NCBI RefSeq assembly: GCF_040802235.1 | Contig: NC_133161.1 | Span: 145,257,121-145,321,120 of the forward strand | DNA: 64,000 bases | Direction: 5' to 3' | DNA from: Manis javanica | Taxonomy: Eukaryota > Chordata > Mammalia > Pholidota > Manidae | Part shown: positions 31,349 through 50,217 of the stretch, piece after piece | Position numbering within the stretch: the first letter of the stretch is position 1 | How the letters are laid out: every line of letters begins with the position of its first letter | The notes under the pieces: model-generated | The model's input: the letters and a program-made list of their open reading frames with translations, nothing else | Told to the model about the DNA's origin: nothing | Database searches by the model: none | Position numbers and translations under genes: made by a program

Positions 31349-31808
31349 TGTCTTGCCAATGGGTTTCAGCCCCGGGCAAGTTCAGCATGGATTCAATGTG
31401 ACCAAAGAAATGACAGTGGAACATTCTTGGGGTGAAAGGGGTATACTCAACTTTATTTCCATGGTGGCAGGTCAAGCACCAGAATCCCATCCACTCAGAG
31501 CAAGTCTGCAGGCAGCAAGCAGGTCTCTGCCTCTGGGCCCCTCTGTCCACACAGCCGTCCTCCGGGCTTCTCTGCGCAGTCGTCCTGCACAGCCGTCCTC
31601 TGGGCCTCTGTCCTCGGCGCTGCCACCACTCCAGCCTCTGCTCTGCTCTCCTGCAGCATTGCAGCCCTGCCACCGTGTTGCACCCAGAGCCCTGGGCAGA
31701 GCTCTTTATATAGATTCAACCTTCATGTGTTGCCCACAGGTGTGCAGTGAGCTAGTCAACCAGGGCCAGGTGAGAATCCTGGCCACAGGAACTCTCATTT
31801 TATCCGCA
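31349..31808 (+). mobile_element. Solo LTR-like element (about 460 bp), family unassigned
   Basis: The block begins TG and ends CA, with a near-matching 5-bp flanking repeat (GTAAG at 31344-31348 and ATAAG at 31809-31813). A TATA-like TTTATATAG lies near 31697 and a C-rich tandem stretch at 31540-31620. The flanks join into one old L1 tail, so this is an insertion. No internal viral genes are present. I recall similar sequence in pangolin, but cannot name the family. Confidence 0.6.
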
Positions 31809-31813
31809 ATAAG

Positions 31814-31960
31814 CAAAGGTATAAATGGAAAAAGGTTGACCATGGATTGATGATAATTGGGCCTGGTTGGTAAGTACTTAGGGTTCATTATACTATTTTG
31901 TCTGCTTCTGCATACGTTTGAAAATTTCCATAGTAAAAAGCTAAAGAAATAAAATGCCTT
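31814..31960 (+). repeat. Old L1-type tail, right part
   Basis: 'ttgaccatggattgatgata', then 'ggttcattatactattttgt' and 'aaatttccatagtaaaaagc', the end of the split L1 tail. Confidence 0.55.
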
Positions 31961-34900
31961 TGATTTTGTGGGGCTTTGTGAGAACCATGGGAAGAATTTT
32001 GGATTTAGATACAGAAGCCCCAGCATGAACCCTAATTTTACCATTTATTTTGCAGCAGGAGAGAGCTGGGTAGTTAGGTAAGTCATCCTCATTTTCCTCA
32101 CCTGTAGTGAGAATTAAATGATACAACGCTTTGCAGAGTTTTGCAAAGTTTCTAGTATGCACTGACTGTGAGTTCTTTGAAGCCAGTTAAGGCATCTGCT
32201 AATATTTTTTCAGTGTAGTGTTGCACATATGAGATATTTTTTAAGTGTCTGGCCTGTTTTCTTATTGAAGTAAATAATTATTTGAATATTAAATGAATAG
32301 GTACATTCCAAATGCTATGTTTCAGACCCCTGGGTTTCAGACCATTCTTGATTATTTATTCAATAATTAGGACTTATAATGAATGAAAATAGGAGACACA
32401 TTCTGACAATTATTTAATGTTCAAAATGAATTTATTACATACATTATAGATTATATTTACTTCATATAATATGAAAGGGGTCCTTTCATTATGGCTTTTA
32501 GGCTGAAAACAGTGGAAGATTGGAAGTGCTTTTTCAGGGTAGATTTTTCAATCATGGAGACGATCTTCACAAAAATAAGCAGTTACAGCTGGGACTGAGG
32601 TGTAGGTCTTCATCCTTACAACTTCTTCGTGTTCCACCAGAGGGAGCTCCACACTGCTTAGCTTTGTTGAGGTGTGGGTGCCCGGGAGACTATTCACTAA
32701 GTAAGCATGAACTCATTCAGCAAATGTGTATTGTGTCTACTATGTGCCTAGCAGTTTTTGGTGCTGAAGATACAGAGATGAATAAGCCCTGGACTGTGCC
32801 CTCAAGGAACTCAGTCTAGAGTGGAGACAGATAATGAAACCAATAATGATGGGCAGGTGCAGTAAGGGCTATAATAAAGTTGTCACACGTGTTAAGGCAC
32901 TATTAACTCTGGCTCCAGGGGTCGGGGAAGGCTTCACAGTATGTGAATTCAATTTTGAAATGCAAATAAGGATTTATCAGGTAGACAGAGCAGACAGTGG
33001 TTCATCACGTGGATGCTGTATGCACAGATACATACGTGGAGGTAAGAACAAGCATGTGATTAGGTTGCATGGCTAAGAATAAGGCTTGAAGGAGGTTGGA
33101 TAATGGGAAGAAGGCTAAATGGTTGGCAGGGGCCAGATCATGAAGGGCTTTAATCCACAAAAAGAGAAGAGCTTCTTAATGTATATATCAACTCAGTGGC
33201 TGTATCAGAGATCTTAAACTCTATGAAGGATTAGACTCATAGTTATGCATATAATATTAAAAATTTTTTTGTCCTTTAAAGGATTCTCAGGGACTATTTA
33301 CATATTTTGCAAGATCACCAGTCTGGTGATTTTACAATCAGTGCCCAGTTTGGTCACTTTCGCTCTTTCTTTGGTTTTGATACAAGTGACTTTTAAAGCT
33401 GTCCAAAAATCAAACTCACTCTCAAAAGCTTTAAGATTTGCTGTCTTTAAGGATCTCAAAAAAAAAAAAACAAAGATGTGATTCAGGCTTCTAAGGCAAT
33501 TCTAGAATATTCTAGAAACATTTGGGATCATGTCAGAATCATTATATAAAACTCTTTTAATTAAATCAGCAAGCCTATGTAAAAGCTTGCACTTAAGGTG
33601 ACAGTTTTAAATGAGAATTGTGGCTGACTTTCTTAAAATGAAAGACATTTCCTCTGGTTACCGCTAGTGCAGCTCAGCAGCCATCGACTCGCAGGGGCAC
33701 GTGACACAAGATTAGATGGGAAGAAAACATTGGTGCTGTAGAGACTTCTCCCTGCGTCTTCCCTTTTCTGAAGCTGGGGGAGGACCCCCACTAGGGGCCA
33801 GGGTGCTTTCCTCTCTTGCTCTGACTCACCTGAGAAGACTCACATCCTCTTTGCCTGGACAAGTGGCTGGCTGCCTGTTCCACCTATTAACGCTTCTGAG
33901 CCAACGAGTCCAACCTGCTTGTTCCCTTGGAGGCATCAGGCCTCGATGGGAATGGAGGGGAGGGCAGAGAGGCTGAAAGGCCTTAGCTAGCTCAGCACCT
34001 TTGCTGCTTCTCAGCATTCAACAGATCTATGACAGAAAAAAAAAACAAAAAAAATCTGGTCCTGGGGCTTGTAGCAGGCTTTTGGTGAAAGAACAACCTG
34101 ACTTTGATTTTGTTTCTGAGTGACACTGAGTTTTAAGGATGAAGCATTTCAAACAGACTCTTAGACTGTAAAGGGCTGGAAGGGTTCTTGGTCTAATCCC
34201 CTCATTTTATACATGTGAAAACCGAGGACCCAAGAGTTTAAAATAGGATGACTCCACCTCTCAGTGTCCCTGGGATGGTCTTGGTTTATGTCTGTTTTCC
34301 CAGTGTAAATTTCAATAATATCACTTTTGCTCTCAAAAGTGTCCCAGTTTGGACAATAAACTATATGGTCACCACACCCTACACCTTAAGAGGAAAGGAG
34401 GGTGATGAACAGGTGGGGAGCAGTGAAGGAATGTTAGAAGGAAGAAAACAGTATGAAAAAGGTACAGAGATGAAAATAAGAAGCGATTTAGCATGTCAGA
34501 TCTCTTTGTCAGTGATTCAATTACTAAATTACATGTTCTCTCATGAGTTTTTGCTTTTTAAGGTAAAACAGAACAGTAAGTATAAAAATTTAAATCTAAG
34601 TTAATTTGGAGTTTCTTATTATCAGTACTAAGGTTAAATTCTGTTTGACTGTTGTAAACAAATTAGCACAAATCATTCATATAAAAATACTAAGGAAACA
34701 AACTAGATTAGGGAAAAAACTCAGTATGGTAGTGGCTTGTTGGTGAAGGAATACCTGACTTTGGTTTTGTGGAGAAGAAATAATTTTTAGTCAAAATGTA
34801 TGCTTTCACCACCACCCTGGAAGCACTCACTTCTGGTGACCCAAGATCAGTTTATTCACCAACGTTTACTGAATACCTACTGTGTAAGTGACTGTGTGTG

Positions 34901-35080
34901 ATCAGTGAAACGGGGCATTTTTGTTTAAGAAGCAGATAAACTTTAATGACCGCATCTGCTTCAATGAACTATTACAAAATTTTATAATAATGTCCCATCT
35001 GTCTTGTGGATTGGAGTTCTCCATTTGGTGTACTTTCATTAAAATGTAAGGTCATTGGTGTAGAGATTTCATCTTTTTAA
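31960..35080. other. Repeat-rich intergenic DNA
   Basis: A MIR-like stretch at about 32040-32165 and ancient LINE-type sequence at about 32690-33130 ('cattcagcaaatgtgtattg'). The rest (33130-35080) shows no gene or strong repeat that I can support. Confidence 0.4.
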
Positions 35081-35380
35081 AGTCATGTTTTTATTTACAT
35101 ATCTATAGAGAAGTGTATAAATCTGAAGCAGGCAGCCTGATGAATTTCACAAAGTGAACATGCCCATGTAACAGGCACCCAGAGCAAGAAACAGCAGTTC
35201 AAGAACCCTGGAAGCCTCCTTTAAGCCCCCTTCTGGTCACTGTCCCACCCCATCCCACCCCACCCCACCTTCCTCCCCTCCCCTCCCCATTCTACCTTTT
35301 ACCACCATAGATTATTTTTGCCAGATGTTGAATTCAATATAAATGAAACCATATAGTGAATGTTCATAGGGCCTTAAAAA
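35080..35380 (-). repeat. Old L1 3' region, antisense
   Basis: 'gatgaatttcacaaagtgaa', 'catgtaacaggcacccagag' and the C-rich run match an old L1 tail in reverse. Subfamily not assigned. Confidence 0.5.
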
Positions 35381-36394
35381 TATGGGAATTCATTGTCAAT
35401 ACTTACAGAGCAGATTATTTCACCAAAACTAAAACACAACAAAAATGTGTTCAATTTTGTTTACCGTAGCATTTCCCCTTGAATATAGGATCCTCTTTTT
35501 TACTCAACATCTGCTTGCAACTTAGAGCAGCAGGGGTCTGAGTGCCAATTTCGGGCATGTTAGTGTTGCAGATCTCCAAGATTTCTTGCAGTTCTTAGAG
35601 TTTGACCACCGATTCTCTGTTTTCTTCCTGCCTACCTTTATCCATTAAAAGAGACCACTCCTTCCTATTGCTTGAGTTACAGATTCCATATTTCTCCTGC
35701 TTGTGATTTTTATCTCAAGCTTGTCCCCTACTTGTCCCTGAGATGATCACTGCAGGAAGAGTGAAGAATGAGAGGGGGAGTTACAATCTATCAAGACGCT
35801 GGGCAGACACTGCTGAGGCTGAGGCCAGGGGAGAGCAGACTCGCTGATTCGGATTTCAAGTCAGGTCTTGCTGCAAACTTCTTGGGTAAGCCTCCACTTG
35901 CTGCGTTATTAGTAAGCAGGCTGCTTGCAAGTTCAGCTTTCCTCCGAGGTTAGGTCTGTTTTCAAAGGTTTAAGTGCATTGTCTCAGTGGCGTTTATGGA
36001 GCAAAATATTCAAAGGTGTTGGAAAAGGTGAAGCATGATATCGCTACTGGGGAGACCCTGTCTGTTAATCAACCAAATCATTGCCCTCCACCCCTCTTAC
36101 TGCTGTAACTCAGTGGGTGCTTGATGCGACCACTTTGATCTACACTTAAATCCTTAAATGTGTGTAACACTCCTTAATGTCTATTACCTTTAGAAAAGTA
36201 AAGTTCCCTTAACATTACTGACAAGTCTCTATTGTCTTTCTCTTTTACTCTTATTTAAAATTTCCATTACTTATTAGAATTTCCCTGGCATTCCTAGACT
36301 CTAACTGAAAACTCCTGTAATGCAATGGGGACAAAGGAATCTCACCTCCAGCAGCCCCTCTCTGGGTGTTGTGCCTCACACCTTAAGCTTGTTC

Positions 36395-36580
36395 TGTGGG
36401 GAAGGATCACAGCTTGGAATTAGACCCAGCCACACCGTCTCCTAGCTACGTGACGTGGGGGAAGTCACTAAACCTACAGGCCTCATTTCCTCATCTGTAA
36501 AATGGGGGTATTAGTGAAGTGCTTACTAAGGTTGTTGTGAGATGTAAAGATATTAAAAGTAAGTTACGTAACAAATGGTC
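36395..36580 (+). repeat. MIR SINE
   Basis: 'aagtcactaaacctacaggc' then 'tttcctcatctgtaaaatgg' are the MIR core and tail. Confidence 0.75.
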
Positions 36581-36841
36581 ATTTCCACTATTCCCACACC
36601 TCCATCATTTTAAACCAAAATGAGGCAAAAGGAGGAATAAATTGGGAGAAAGCCATTTACTGCTTAAAACCAGTGGTTCACTTCTGTTTGCAGGTCTTCC
36701 TACCCAGCTGCCAAAAGGGACCCCACCCATTATGCCCTCCTCCAATCAATTACAAAAAGTAATTACCTTTGAATAGGGAGATGGACTATTTCTCTCCACC
36801 CCTCGGGAACTCCTGTTCATACTGAGATGTACTAAGGCCAG

Positions 36842-37009
36842 TCGAGAATTCTGGAAATGTTGCAATTTTACCCACGAGTGCCCTCCTCTTTTCTCAACTG
36901 GTCTTCGTTTTTCAGGATGCCATGATCGAGAATTCTGGAAATGTTGCACTTTTACCCACGAGTGCCCTCCTCTTTTCTCAACTGGTCTTCGTTTTTCAGG
37001 ATGCCATGT
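36842..37009. repeat. Tandem duplication, two 84-bp copies
   Basis: Copy 1 is 36842-36925 and copy 2 is 36926-37009. I see one difference ('gcaatttt' against 'gcactttt'). Both are unique sequence otherwise. Near-identity indicates a recent duplication. Confidence 0.92.
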
Positions 37010-37119
37010 ATGTTTAACCTTTTCAAAGTGCTCCCAGTCAGAATTTGTCCCCAATTCTTGTCCTGTCACTTGTACCTGGGACGCACTCTCTATTTTTGCA
37101 TATCATCTTGTATTGTGAC

Positions 37120-37250
37120 CACCTTTTTTTAGCTTGATCACTCCTTGAGGGCTAAGATCTTATCTTTTTTTTTTTATCCTTGAATTCCTGAGAACATTAC
37201 CTGACACTTGGTAGCGGCTCAGAACTATTTTTAAAATAAACAAATGAGTA
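37120..37250 (+). repeat. L2 LINE tail
   Basis: 'cactccttgagggctaagat' then 'cctgacacttggtagcggct', L2-type 3' end. Confidence 0.55.
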
Positions 37251-38539
37251 ACAGGACACGGAAGGAACAAAATGATGAGATGGTGGCATATTCCAAACTT
37301 CACTGCAGATAAGATTTCCAGCATTTTCTCATCAAATCTTTTCTTTCAGGAAGATACTGAGAAGAGGATGCCTAATGTTTATTTCATTCATTAAAAATTT
37401 TTTATTTACTTTTGCTTTAAAAGTCTTCCAGAATGGTGGATGTGGTCATGGAGGGGAAGGTAGGAAGGCACTAACCGGTCAAAGAGGGGCCTGTACACAC
37501 AATTAAGGGCTGAGAGTTAGGCAGGCCTGGTTTTGAATTCTGACCATGTCACCAGGAAGGTGAGCTTGGGTACACACTGGATCTCTAAATCTCAGACTCT
37601 GGCCGATTTCCTCTCTCGTTTCTGTCACCAACTGTGTCAGACTTCTCTTGTTCAGACTTCTGCTCCTCCATCCAGGCCTCACTCAAGGACAGTGACCTTT
37701 CTTTCCTAGTATACAGATAAAGTAGAACCCTTCTGCCTGGAAAGTTGGCCACATCTGTGCCCTTCCTGGGGTTCCCCCCGTATCTAGGCTGACTATACAA
37801 ATTATCTCCCAAATTGTAACACTGGAGAGGGAAAGGGGAGCTATTACACATCACGGGTGGCCAACAGGTATAAAGCAGGACTGTCTGGAGCAACCAGAAC
37901 GTTCTTAATCTCTTGTTAACAGTGAAAGACGCGCACTTCCTCCTGTTTACTGACTCATTCCTATAGGCACTTTATTGTGCTAAAACTTTCCCTTCTTAAA
38001 ACCGGCAAATTAGCCCCAAATTAAAACCTTCTTTCTGCTCCCCTTCATCAGCACTGTCTTTTGTAAACCATTTCCTGACCCTCCATTTACCCCTCAATCT
38101 ACTGCAAAATGGCCCCCCACCTTCATGATTTTCTGGTGAAACTTTCACCACAGTCGCCAACTGGGGGATTTCATGGATGCTTTCAGTTCTTATTTTATCT
38201 TACTCTCAACATTTGATATTTTGTATATTTGCTCTTTTTGAAATACCGCTCTTCTTTTAGCTTCGGTGACAGCCGCTCTGTCTTTCTTCTAGAAACATAC
38301 GTGTCTCTTCAGAGATTTCCTTCTCCTCCTTCTGTAGGTGCTCAGCCAGTAGAGTGTGTCCTGGGACTTGTCTTTTCTCACTGTGCAGTGGTTCTGGGTG
38401 CTTGTCATGTATTTGCACTCTTGCAATTTTGTTCTAGAAGGGCTAACGCCCTCAAACTGGTGTCTCTAGATCTGTGTATCCTGTTAGGCTCTGCACATCT
38501 CTGCTTGGCCGTCCTAGGGGAACATCAAACTCAACAACT

Positions 38540-39180
38540 CCTCATTTGCTCTATTTCAGAGAAAGGCAGGCACTGTGCACCAAGTTACCTATGCCAACAA
38601 TTAGAGAATCAGCTTCTGATACTCTCCCTCACTTCCATTTCCAATCTCTATCCACCCTACTTCATTAACACCTCTCAAATCCTTAACTTCTCTCCATTCC
38701 CTCTGCCAGTATTTCAGTTCAGCTCAAATCATCTGCGGGGATTACTGTTCCCAGAAGCAGCCTCTGTCTCCCAGTCTTGTCCCTCTCCATTGTCTTTCTC
38801 CATATCGTAGCTGTTATCTTCTTAATAAACAAATCTGATCAGGTCACTTTCTGCTTAAAAGTTTTCAGTTGTCTCCTGACGGCCCTCAAGATAAAGTCCA
38901 AACTCCTTTAACCTTATCAAGGGTCTTTAGCTTCTGGCCCCGATTAGTTTTTCAGCCTCATCTCTGGTTATTCTCCTTTTTACCCTTTTCTCTCCACTTG
39001 CAGTAGAGTTCAATAGGTATTAGAGTGAATAAATATCTTTGAGCTTCAATGTCCTATAAAATGGAGACATCTGCTTATCTTCCAATGATGGAGATCAGAA
39101 ATAATACATCTAATGTACCTGCTATCACAGTGCTGGATACATAGCAGGTACTTGATATATGGTAATACTCTTTTATTAAT
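38540..39180 (+). repeat. L2 fragment followed by MIR
   Basis: L2-type 'tctcctgacggccctcaaga' and 'tccaaactcctttaacctta' at about 38800-38990, then MIR-like 39000-39180. The sequence 37250-38540 before it is C/T-rich and possibly more L2, but I am unsure. Confidence 0.5.
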
Positions 39181-39339
39181 GATAATTTTTATTTGCTAAA
39201 TATGACCTAAATGCTAGATACAGTATTCTAAGGAATAATGTCTAAACTACAATGATGAGAAATAATGAATCTGAAATACTTCTTACTAAAGTTGGTGTTG
39301 TCATTTGCTTACTGCTAAGGAAACTTGGTGAATGAGATT

Positions 39340-40110
39340 TTTTGCCAACATTTTATTATGAGAACTTTCAAACATGCAGAAAAGTTGTAAGAATTGTGCA
39401 GTGAACACTTGTATATCTCACCTAGATTCTTCAGTTACATTTTACTATACATGTATTATCCACCCAGCATGCTCTGGTGCATGTTATTTTTTGGATGCAT
39501 TTTAAAACTAAATGTCAGGACACATCTCTCTACCTACTTCAGCATTAATGAGAGTTCAATACATGTTTATAATTTCTTTTTAAAAAATACTGAAATAAAA
39601 TTTGCATACAGTGAAACACATAAAACTTAAGTGTGTACCACGCAGTTCTGGTGAATGTATAAGCCTGTGTAACCCAAATCCTTATCAAGATGCAGAACAT
39701 TAATATCACTCTAGAAAGTTCCCTCAGGCCCCTCCAAGCAATCCCTGCCCTTCAATGCAAACATTGTTGTGATTTTTCTGCCAAAGATTGGTTTGCTCCT
39801 TCTAGAACTTCATATGCATGGACTGTGTGCTACTTGATGTGTGTCTGATCTTGTTCAACATGTGAGCTTTCTCCTTGTGGTTGAATGTATCAGTAGTTTG
39901 TTCCTTTAATTGTTGAGTAGCACCCCACTGTATGAGTACTGTACAGAGCATTTGTCCACTTTCCTGTTGATGGACCTCTGGGCTGTTTCCCCTTTGGGGC
40001 TATTATGAATAAAGCTTCTAAAAATATTCTCCTACTATTCTTTTTGTGTATATATAACTTTATTTCCCTTGGATAAATACGCAGGAGTGGAATTGCTAAG
40101 GCAGTTAGCT
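39340..40110 (-). repeat. L1 LINE 3' region, antisense
   Basis: 'aaaatttgcatacagtgaaa', 'tttgttcctttaattgttga' and 'ctgttgatggacctctgggc' are L1 3' features in reverse. The sub-family is old. Confidence 0.65.
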
Positions 40111-40194
40111 TTATATGAAACTTAGCTTTAATAAGAAACTACTATTTTTTCCCAAAGTGGTCATGGGAACAGTTATCATTATCTTAAATAAGTA

Positions 40195-40440
40195 TTACCA
40201 CCACCAACTAGATTTGCTGAGTGTTTTCTATAGACACTGAGCATAGAGCTTATTAAATACAGTATTATCACCTGATTCTCATACCAAGCTCATGGGCAGA
40301 CATTACTATTCTCATCTTATACGAGATGACTGAAGCACAGAGAATTAAATAACTACCCAAAGTCACACAGCTAGTAATTGGGCAAGTGCAGGTTTGGATC
40401 TAAGCAGGTCAGACTCCAGCTCCAGTGTCTCATGCCTCCG
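40195..40440 (-). repeat. MIR SINE
   Basis: 'agtcacacagctagtaattg' after 'gagaattaaataactaccca', a reverse-orientation MIR. Confidence 0.7.
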
Positions 40441-41545
40441 GGTACATAGAAGCAAAAACAGAGAAGTGGTTAATTTCTTTTCCCAGGAAATGAATTTCCT
40501 AAGAATGAAATTTGGTCATGGTAAACAAGACATACTGTGTTTATCAATAAACACAATATAAATGGAAATTCTCACCCATTATTTAGATGTGGTACCTATG
40601 GAGAACAGGGAGGCAGACAAATGCATCCAGCAGGATCACTTTATCCTACCAGGATATTCTTCAAAATATCTTCAAAGACACCCCATCTCTCTGGCCCTGT
40701 GCAAACCCACCTAGCTTCTCTTTACAGTAGGTGAAGGGTTAAACGTCAGTGTCTCTTAGGCTGGTGACTAAGAGCCTGGTGCCTCTCCTCAGTGATTAAG
40801 AAGGGACCCGAGGCCTCACTGGAGAGGCTGGAGATGGCGCATGCTCTCCCAGGGCTGTTTCAAGATGCCAAGCTCAGTCTCGGACCCAGATTTCCTCTGG
40901 CATCTCTCTACAAGGGGAGGAACAAAGGAAACACACTCCTTTTCCTTTGGGCCAAGAGCCCGCCTTTCAGCTAGGACTCTGACATCCTTATCTTTGAAAA
41001 GCTCTTTAAACTAGAGGAAGTCTTTAAAAAAAAAAAAAAGGATAGTTGGTTGGGTAGGCAGGGAGTTGCCGAGCCTTCTGAAAACAGGTATTAAATTTGT
41101 ACTTTCATTCTGGTTCCCAGGCCGGGGGTGTATGAGGAAGCTAGTGAGGATGTGGTGGGTGATGTCCTAAGGCTTCCCCTCAGTTTTTATGGTTCTGGGA
41201 AATACCAGAGTAAGTCCACTCTCCTCATATTAGCTACCCGCAAATGGAATATTTGTCAAGGCCAAGTCCATACTCCTTAGGATGGCAAATGAGGGCTCTC
41301 TGCACTGGGCCCAGCCTCTGGCCCACCGCCCCTCCCTGGGTGCTGGCTTTGGAAAACTGCTTGCAGGTCCCGGTGGCGTCCACATTCCCGCTCACCCGCC
41401 CCAACAGGAATGCTTTCGTTTCTCCTCTCTCCAGGATTCCTTTTCAATCCTTTAAGAAGCCAGTTCAGAAGTCACAGATATGGTAATTATTGGTTTACCT
41501 AAACATTCCGCCTCCTAGTCCTCTTTAGACTATGATTTTTTTTCC
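40440..41545. other. Intergenic DNA
   Basis: No gene, no clear named repeat. An A13 run sits near 41027-41039. Confidence 0.35.
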
Positions 41546-41546
41546 C

Positions 41547-41690
41547 CCCAGGCAGAAATGTCTTACTCTACTTTGTAGGTCTAGTCCAGCGTATAGAGAG
41601 AAACTTTTGAGTGAAACTCCCAGGCAGAAATGTCTTACTCTACTTTGTAGGTCTAGTCCAGCGTATAGAGAGAAACTTTTGAGTGAAACA
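41547..41690. repeat. Tandem duplication, two 72-bp copies
   Basis: The unit 41547-41618 recurs at 41619-41690. The first 71 bases are identical by eye. The boundary is 'cccaggcagaaatg'. Confidence 0.93.
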
Positions 41691-43385
41691 TGCTTTATTT
41701 GAACCACCCGAAAGTTAAATTGTTTCCCTTGCTTCACAGAAAGCTAATTTCATCCTGTAAAAATAATTTTTTTTTTTTTGCCTACCATGTTAAGACAGCA
41801 ATTTTCACAAATATTGATACAGGGCCTGTTGCCTTTATGTCTTTTGAGCCTCCAGTGAATTTCCTACAAGCCAAGGTCTTGGCATTAGAAATATTTTTGG
41901 GAAACGTGAACCAGGGTTGGCAGGGGAGGGGCTTTCAAAACGATTGCTCTGCCAGAAATTGTAATGACAGTCAGAATTTTTCTCTGGAAAAGATTATTTA
42001 AAAAGTGGTATCTCTGACAACTTCAGTTTTCTTCCTTTTATTCTCCAGAACTGCTTCTCTCTCACTGGCCTAGACGCTAACTTAGGTCTTACCCAATGCC
42101 TCTGGCTTTGGTCAAAGTACTGCTGCTTGGCATTCTGGGGACTCTTAAGGGCAAACGTCCTTCTGATTTAGGCTTTTTTTCTACTTAATGAGTCCAGCCC
42201 TTGGCCTCCTCCCATCCCGCCCAGGGAAGGGACTGGGTGACTCTGGAGCCACTCCTGCTAACTGGAAGGAATTGGGTGTTGACCAGGCGCAAAGCCAGGA
42301 ACTTGACCTCTGCAGAGGAATGGGATCCAGGCAGCTGCTGACCCTCAGAGCCGGGCTGCCAGCCAGCTCACCGGGTGTCAGGCTACCTGGGGGAGATTCT
42401 TCTGCTCCTGACAACAGGCAGTTTGTTCGGCTCTTCTGCCCTAAGTCCTCTCCCGCTGCTTTATCCCTGGCTGTCTCCTTCGGCTCTGGTAACTTTACCT
42501 CTCACCCAAATCTGCAATTTGCCGTAAACTTCAGAACCTCAGGTTTCTACCTCGCCTACCTTGAGCTGCCTTGCCCTGCAAGTTGAAAACCAAGAGGCTC
42601 ACGTTTCCTTCAAACTCCTTTTCTGTCGGGCTCCTGGCGCTGAGCTCTTTGGGCTGACATACCATAGAGGCTCCGTGTTAGCCCATCACCATTTTAAAGT
42701 CCCCCCCAGCACTCCGAGTCCAGCTGAGGTCCAGAGCTGACAAAGGGGCCATGCTATTTTCAAACTCTCATCGCAACAGTACATCCATGCCAGCGCGCTG
42801 CCCCCCTATCTGCCTTTGGGGTGGCCCCTGGGTTTCTCAGTTCCAACAGCCGATTCTGGTGGTTTACCTTTTTTTGCTCCATGGCCATGACATCTTTCTC
42901 CTGCTGTTTTTCTATTCTTTTTCTTCACCTGTGCCATCTGCCTCTTTCCTGGTGGTGTTTTCTCTTCTCTTTTTATGCTGCTATATCTTTTCTAGTCAGC
43001 TTGGCCCTTCCTCCCTCTCCTGGCAACCTTCCTGTTTAAACAGCAGATTTTATGAATCACTAGTTTCTAGACTGCTAATCTGGGGATAAGGACAATTTGT
43101 TTCTGTTCAGGGTTTGATTCCCGGGTCAAGCCTAGTTCTTAAATTCATGTGTACTCTTCAGCTCCTTTCTATGGCTGTTTCAATGCTACTTCATTAATCT
43201 GTAACAATTACCCGGCCCTCTTTCCAGACAGGGTGGCACCTTTTCTCATTTAAATTGGCTTTTTAGATTTTTCAGACAGATGGTTGCCCTAAAAATGGCA
43301 GATGAAATCTGAGGCACAAAAAATGTTCCTATGAAAATCTTTTTCTTGAGAGCCCTCTGCCTGATGGTTCCTGTTAGCTGTAACT
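41691..43385. other. Intergenic DNA upstream of MPZL2
   Basis: Single-copy-like sequence with C/T-rich tracts (42740-43060). I see no gene. Confidence 0.35.
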
Positions 43386-43530
43386 GTGAAAAAAGCACTA
43401 CATTTGAGTTCCACATTTGCTATCTACTGGCTGTGCAACCTTGGGCAAATTACTTACCATCTCTGGGCGGTGGCCGCCCTGGTAAAATGGGAGCACTTCG
43501 CAGGAGTATTGTGGAGATGACATAATATGC
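43385..43530 (+). repeat. MIR SINE
   Basis: 'gcaaccttgggcaaattact' followed by 'ccatctctgggcggtggc', a MIR core. Confidence 0.6.
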
Positions 43531-43984
43531 AGGGGTGACTTCTGCTTGTTCTTTAAAGATAAAGGATCATTACATCCTGAAATTCATTCTGGTCAGTCGC
43601 TTTTAGGCAGGTCTCGGAAGGTATAAGCAGGAAAAGGGGCAGACACCCTTGTGGTGACGTCTGGCTAAGGCTGAGGGTACAAGCCACAGGACTATTTGTC
43701 CACAGGCGACCCTAAGGGATTCTGATCGGAGATGTGGATCAAGCGGAAGCTACTGTGGCCCCGGGGTGGCCCCTTGGGCAGCGCAATCACTGCAAGGTGC
43801 TTTCAACATTCACTGTCCAGGCAAGACTGAAGCCTGCTTAGAAAGAGTAGCATGTGTGGGCCAAACCCAGAGCAGCCTGGGCCATTTCAGACTGGCATCA
43901 CCTTCTCTGGCTGTTTCCAAGGCCATCCCGAGGCCACAGCCAGTCAGGTTCGGTGTAAAGAGAGGATCGCAGACTTGGGCACTC

Positions 43985-44255
43985 TGTGCAGGCACGCTTG
44001 TAGTGCAGAGGGCGGGAGGGAGGGAAGGAAGGAGGGCGCTGGGCTGGGAGCTGAGGCCCCACCTTTCATTCCAGCACTGCACCGGCGAGCAGGATGAGTC
44101 ACAGGCACGCGCTGGTGCTTAGATTCCCATAGGTGAGGGGCTGACTCCTCTCTCTGGGAAATCGCGGTGCTTGGTCCGCCTGGAGAGGCCTCGGCAGGGT
44201 GCTGGTGCCCTCCGTCTGCCCGGTCTGGTCTCCGGGGCCAGGGCTGGGTTCCCTC
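43985..44255 (+). promoter_or_regulatory. MPZL2: MPZL2 promoter and 5' UTR
   Basis: GC-rich sequence directly upstream of the ATG, with an AP-1 consensus TGAGTCA at 44095-44101, about 155 bp upstream. No TATA box is evident. The start site is not determined. AP-1 would fit epithelial expression, which is inference. Confidence 0.5.

Positions 44256-50217
<5,962 letters not shown>

Noticed and set aside
31275-31850. A 191-codon open frame
   Set aside because: It overlaps the LTR-like insertion and flanking L1 tail, and the product has no recognisable domain.
38229-38810. A 193-codon open frame
   Set aside because: It lies in C/T-rich, partly L2-derived sequence and shows no protein family signature.
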